Source: Nocardioides sp. | GTDB taxonomy: Bacteria; Actinomycetota; Actinomycetes; Propionibacteriales; Nocardioidaceae | Reading direction: 5' to 3' | Assembly (NCBI RefSeq): GCF_030150155.1 | Contig: NZ_JASLGR010000039.1 | Coordinates: forward strand, 62,001 to 126,000 | DNA length: 64,000 bases | Part shown: positions 60,932 through 64,000 of the stretch, piece after piece | Layout: every line of letters begins with the position of its first letter | Position numbering within the stretch: the stretch's first letter is position 1 | Notes under the pieces: model-generated | Databases searched by the model: none | The model's input: only the letters and a program-made list of their open reading frames with translations | Told to the model about the DNA's origin: nothing | Translations under genes and position numbers: made by a program

Positions 60932-63127
60932 TCAGGTGTCGGCCAGGGCTTCCCGTCGGAACGTCGCACCCCCGCTGAGCCAGCCGACCGCGGCCGCGAC
61001 CACCACTCCGACCGCCGTCCCGCCCGCGACCGCGGTGACGACGTCGACGGTGAACATGCCGCGGGTGCCGTTGAGGGAGACCACCGCCCACCCGCCGAGG
61101 GCGCCTACGACGGCTGCCGGGAGGGCGGCGACCAGGATCGGGAAGGTGAACTCGACCAGGTTGGCCAGGCGCAGGTCGCGCCGGCTGGCGCCGAGGGCCG
61201 CCAGCGTCGTCACCGAGCGGGCCCGCTCCCATCGGCTCTCCAGGGCTGCCATCAGGAACGAGCAGACGCTCAGCAGCAGGCCGAGCGCCACCGCGGCGCG
61301 CAGCGTGCCGACCTGGGTCCGGTAGCCGGCGTACTGGTCGGGATTGCGCATCCCGGCGTCGAGTCGGACGCCGGGGAACGCGGCCGTCAGGGCGGCCAAG
61401 GTGGTGCGGTACGACGAGTCGGCGCGCGAGACCCAGTAGGTGAGCGTGCCGTCGGCGACGTCGCCCAGCCACGGTGCCTGGGCGAGCGGGACCTTGACGT
61501 CCCAGGCCACGTCCGGGGTCGGCGCGAGGTCGCCCAGCGCCAGGGTGTGGCCGCCGACAGTGACGGAGGGCTGCGCTGCCGCGGCGGTCAGGCCGCCGCG
61601 CTGGACGGTCTCGGTGCACGGTCCGGGCCGGGTGAAGACGACGGCGGAGAGCCGCTCGACGCCGGCACAGTCGCCGACCACGACGTCGGCGGCAGCGGTC
61701 GGCCCCGGGGCGCTGACCTCGGCGGTGAAGGCCCCCTGCGGCAGTCGCTGGACCCAGCCGTGCGGCAGGTCCGCGATGGCGACCGAGATCGAGGCCTCCG
61801 TCGGGTCGCCGAACGCGGAGCGGTGCAGGGTCGCCACGAAGGCGGTGCACAGCCCGGCCAGCATCACCGACCCGGCGATGAAGGCGATCAGCTTCTGGCT
61901 CGACGGGAGCCGGTGGACGGCGCCGCGCAGACCGAGGGCGACGGTGGCGGGGACGGCGTCGCTGAGCCGGCCACTGAGGGCTGCCACCGCTGCGGGAGTG
62001 CCCAGCACGACGGCCGCGACCGCTCCGGTGACCGCGGTGAGGATGCCGAGCGCGTGCGGGTCCGAGGCCCAGGCGGTCGTCGGGCGCAGCGCTCCGATCG
62101 CGGCCGTGGCGACGAGGTAGCCCACCGACGGCAGGCCGAGGACGAGGGCGATCCACGCCTGGAGTCGAGAGCTGCGAGTCGTACGCCGGGAGCGGCTCCG
62201 CGCGGCCAGGCTCGTCATCGAGCGGCGCGCCAGGACGCCGACAGCGGTGACGGCGACCACGCCGAGGACGACGAGCAGCACCGGGCCGATCCGGCCCTGG
62301 TGGGGCCACCACCGGATCCCGAGCAGGCCCGAGGCGCCGAGTCGGCCCTGCGTGACGACGTACGCGCCGGCTCCGAGGGCGTAGCCGAGCACCGCGATCA
62401 GGGTCATCTCGCGGCCGTAGAGCCGTGCGGCCCGGCGCGGTGACATCCCGACCAGGGTGAGCGCGAAGGAGCGCCGTGCCCGGCTCGCGGCGGACAGTCG
62501 CAGGCACGACAGCAGGAAGAGTGCGGCCGGGCTGATCACGAGCAGCACGACCTCGAGGACGGGGAGCAGCCCGGAGCCGGTGACGGAACCGCCGCCGAAC
62601 CCGATCACGGCGGGTTCGGCGGCGTCCTGTCGTCCGGGGGCGTGCGCTCCGGCGGGGGCCGCGGTGACCGTGTAGGAGACCAGCTCGTCGGGGGCCGTCA
62701 GGCCGACGGCCCCGATCGTGTCGGGGGCCAGGTCGCCGACCATCGAGGCGACGCTCGGGTCCTGGCGGGCGAGGTCGCGCAGGGCGGGGGAGGCGACGCT
62801 CTGGCCGACCTGCGGCCACGCGGTCAGCCCCGGTGGGAGGGGGGAGGCGGCGGTGGCTGCCGAGACCTCCACCCGGGTCCAGGGCCGATTGTGCAGGGTC
62901 GCCGTGGTGGAGCTCAGGTGGAGGCCGGTGCTGCTGTCGTTCTCGGCGTAGACGGGGGTCCGGTCGGCCTCGACCTGGTGCGCCTGGGCGGTGACCCGGG
63001 GCGCGGCGATCCCGATCAGGACGGCGAAGACGGCCAGCGCCACGCCCAGTGCCATCGCGCAGAGCCTGACGATCTCGCGCCGACCGGCCCCACGCAGCAG
63101 CCGGTAGGCCAGCCCGAGGTCAGCCAC
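60932..63127 (-). CDS. FtsX-like ABC transporter permease
   Basis: A 731-residue membrane protein of the MacB/FtsX type, with two core domains of several helices separated by extracytoplasmic segments. N-terminal helix EIVRLCAMALGVALAVFAVLIGIAA, then a ~150-residue outer domain; helices near VVLLVISPAALFLLSCLRLSAASRARRSFALTLVGMSPRRA and again VALGLLLSVCSFLMAALESRWERARSVTTLAALGASRRDLR give the characteristic FtsX pattern. Starts at GTG 63127, overlapping the ATPase stop by 8 nt. Probably exports a lipid, peptide or antibiotic, or signals; not determinable. Confidence 0.88.
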   Translation of the reverse strand: MADLGLAYRLLRGAGRREIVRLCAMALGVALAVFAVLIGIAAPRVTAQAHQVEADRTPVYAENDSSTGLHLSSTTATLHNRPWTRVEVSAATAASPLPPGLTAWPQVGQSVASPALRDLARQDPSVASMVGDLAPDTIGAVGLTAPDELVSYTVTAAPAGAHAPGRQDAAEPAVIGFGGGSVTGSGLLPVLEVVLLVISPAALFLLSCLRLSAASRARRSFALTLVGMSPRRAARLYGREMTLIAVLGYALGAGAYVVTQGRLGASGLLGIRWWPHQGRIGPVLLVVLGVVAVTAVGVLARRSMTSLAARSRSRRTTRSSRLQAWIALVLGLPSVGYLVATAAIGALRPTTAWASDPHALGILTAVTGAVAAVVLGTPAAVAALSGRLSDAVPATVALGLRGAVHRLPSSQKLIAFIAGSVMLAGLCTAFVATLHRSAFGDPTEASISVAIADLPHGWVQRLPQGAFTAEVSAPGPTAAADVVVGDCAGVERLSAVVFTRPGPCTETVQRGGLTAAAAQPSVTVGGHTLALGDLAPTPDVAWDVKVPLAQAPWLGDVADGTLTYWVSRADSSYRTTLAALTAAFPGVRLDAGMRNPDQYAGYRTQVGTLRAAVALGLLLSVCSFLMAALESRWERARSVTTLAALGASRRDLRLANLVEFTFPILVAALPAAVVGALGGWAVVSLNGTRGMFTVDVVTAVAGGTAVGVVVAAAVGWLSGGATFRREALADT

Positions 63128-63854
63128 GCGCTTCCTCGCGCGCGGTGCCGTCGGCCTGGCGGCGCCGGTCGGTGCTCACCGTGCCGTCGGTGAGCACGAT
63201 CTGGCGATCGAAGCGGTCGGCCACGTCGGGGTCGTGGGTGACCGTGACCAGCAGGCTGCCGATCTCGGCGACCTGGTGCAGCAGCAGGTCGAGTACGACG
63301 TCACGGTGCGCCCGATCCAGGGCACCGGTCGGCTCGTCGGCGAAGACGACAGCGGGGCGGGCGGCGACGGCACGCCCGACCGCACAGCGTTGGGCCTGGC
63401 CGCCCGAGACTTGGCTGGGGCGCCGGTCGGCGCTCTCGGTGATGCCGAGCAGGGCGATGAGCTCGTCGACCCGCGCGGTGACCTCGCGGCGGGGGCGGCG
63501 GGCCAGCTGGAGCGGGAGCGCGATGTTCTGGCGCAGGGTGAGCTCGGGGACGAGGTCGGCGGACTGGAAGACGAAGCCGACGTGGCGCAGCCGCAGGTCG
63601 GCGAGCTGGTCGGCGGAGAGGTCGGCCAGGTCGTGGCCGAGCAGGGTGACGGTGCCGGAGTCGGGCCGCTCCAGCCCCGAGAGGCAGTAGAGCAGGCTGG
63701 TCTTGCCCGACCCCGAGGGGCCGGTGATGGCGGTCGCCTCCGAGTCGGCGAACCGAAGGGACAGGCCGGTCAGGACCGGCTGGTGTCCGTAGGCCAGGGT
63801 GAGGGCGTCGGCTCGGAGGGGACCGTCGGTGATCGTCACAGCGTCAGGATCCAC
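63120..63854 (-). CDS. ABC transporter ATP-binding protein (MacB/LolD type)
   Basis: The 244-residue ATPase partner. Walker A ITGPSGSGKTSLLYCLSGLE, Q-loop VGFVFQSADLVPELT, signature VSGGQAQRCAVGRAV (Q-A-Q instead of the common Q-Q-Q), Walker B AVVFADEPTGALD, and VTHDPDVADRFDRQIVLTDG. Starts at GTG 63854, which lies 2 nt after the stop of the upstream gene, so the three form one operon. Confidence 0.93.
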   Translation of the reverse strand: MDPDAVTITDGPLRADALTLAYGHQPVLTGLSLRFADSEATAITGPSGSGKTSLLYCLSGLERPDSGTVTLLGHDLADLSADQLADLRLRHVGFVFQSADLVPELTLRQNIALPLQLARRPRREVTARVDELIALLGITESADRRPSQVSGGQAQRCAVGRAVAARPAVVFADEPTGALDRAHRDVVLDLLLHQVAEIGSLLVTVTHDPDVADRFDRQIVLTDGTVSTDRRRQADGTAREEARG

Positions 63855-63856
63855 CC

Positions 63857-64000
63857 TCAGCGGTTGACGGTCTTGCTGGAGCAGTCGTCGCCGTACCAGT
63901 GTTCGCGACAGACCTGGAGCGAGATCGAGCCGTGCACGATCACGTCGCGGCCCGACAGGCAGCTGCTGTAGCCGTAGGAGGTCTTCGAGTTGCCCTGCTT
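63857..64000 (-). CDS. Partial gene, C-terminal 47 residues of an unknown protein
   Basis: The frame enters at the window edge and ends at TGA 63857. The visible part begins KQGNSKTSYGYSSCLSGRD and ends CREHWYGDDCSSKTVNR; it has three Cys and aromatic, Ser/Gly-rich content that would suit an exported, disulfide-containing domain. Stop and next start are 2 nt apart, so it is coupled to the ABC exporter. It cannot be classified without the missing 5' part. Confidence 0.65.
   Translation of the reverse strand, partial: KQGNSKTSYGYSSCLSGRDVIVHGSISLQVCREHWYGDDCSSKTVNR

Overview
The window is chromosomal DNA of a very GC-rich actinobacterium, most likely a member of the Nocardioidaceae such as Nocardioides. 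This rests on pervasive G/C third codon positions, frequent GTG starts, actinobacteria-only families (an Rv0500A-type HTH protein, a 33-residue bS22-type ribosomal protein, a BldN-like sigma factor, Rex, a CobA-HemD fusion, futalosine-independent menaquinone genes) and gene order. The order resembles the Mycobacterium tuberculosis Rv0496-Rv0562 block and the Streptomyces rex-hem-bldN block, as I recall them from memory; no database was searched. No rRNA, tRNA, insertion sequence, prophage or CRISPR array was seen.

Layout. 1-8.2 kb: radA (minus), a LacI-type regulator, a ferredoxin-reductase-like flavoprotein, a methyltransferase, a VOC protein, a Cys-rich protein divergent from a Ppx/GppA phosphatase, and a sugar-phosphate isomerase-like protein. 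8.2-13.2 kb: proC, an AcuC-like deacetylase, the HTH protein, the bS22 gene, an epimerase and an acyltransferase. 13.2-16.4 kb (minus): a SerB-like HAD phosphatase, a BldN-like sigma factor and a DUF5667 membrane protein. 16.4-25.1 kb: a glutaredoxin-like gene, rex-hemA-hemC-cobA/hemD-hemB, a lytic transglycosylase and hemL, i.e. tetrapyrrole synthesis under a redox regulator. 25.1-30.1 kb: a phosphatase and the System II cytochrome c maturation genes (TlpA-like, CcdA, ResB, CcsB). 30.2-40.6 kb: menA, an MFS permease, menE, menC, menD, menF and menG with small companions. 40.8-55.6 kb: the complete nuo operon (14 subunits in 13 ORFs, because NuoH and NuoI are one ORF). 55.7-60.8 kb: a polyprenyl diphosphate synthase and a sulfate ABC transporter (binding protein, CysT, CysW, CysA). 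60.9-64 kb (minus): a MacB/FtsX-type ABC exporter pair and a gene cut by the window edge.

The genes form a respiratory module: heme, c-type cytochrome assembly, menaquinone head group and tail, and complex I. Rex links them, since candidate Rex operators lie in front of rex-hemACDB and as a tandem pair in front of nuoA.

The most unusual feature is a family of exact-period 22-bp tandem repeats in four arrays. One array lies between convergent genes and runs into a stop codon. One is inserted in frame inside menE. Two lie in opposite orientation on either side of a 140-bp spacer upstream of the sulfate transporter. Other points of note are the NuoH-NuoI fusion, a recurrent TANNNT box 6-8 nt before start codons that suggests many leaderless mRNAs, and a methyltransferase without a normal start codon.
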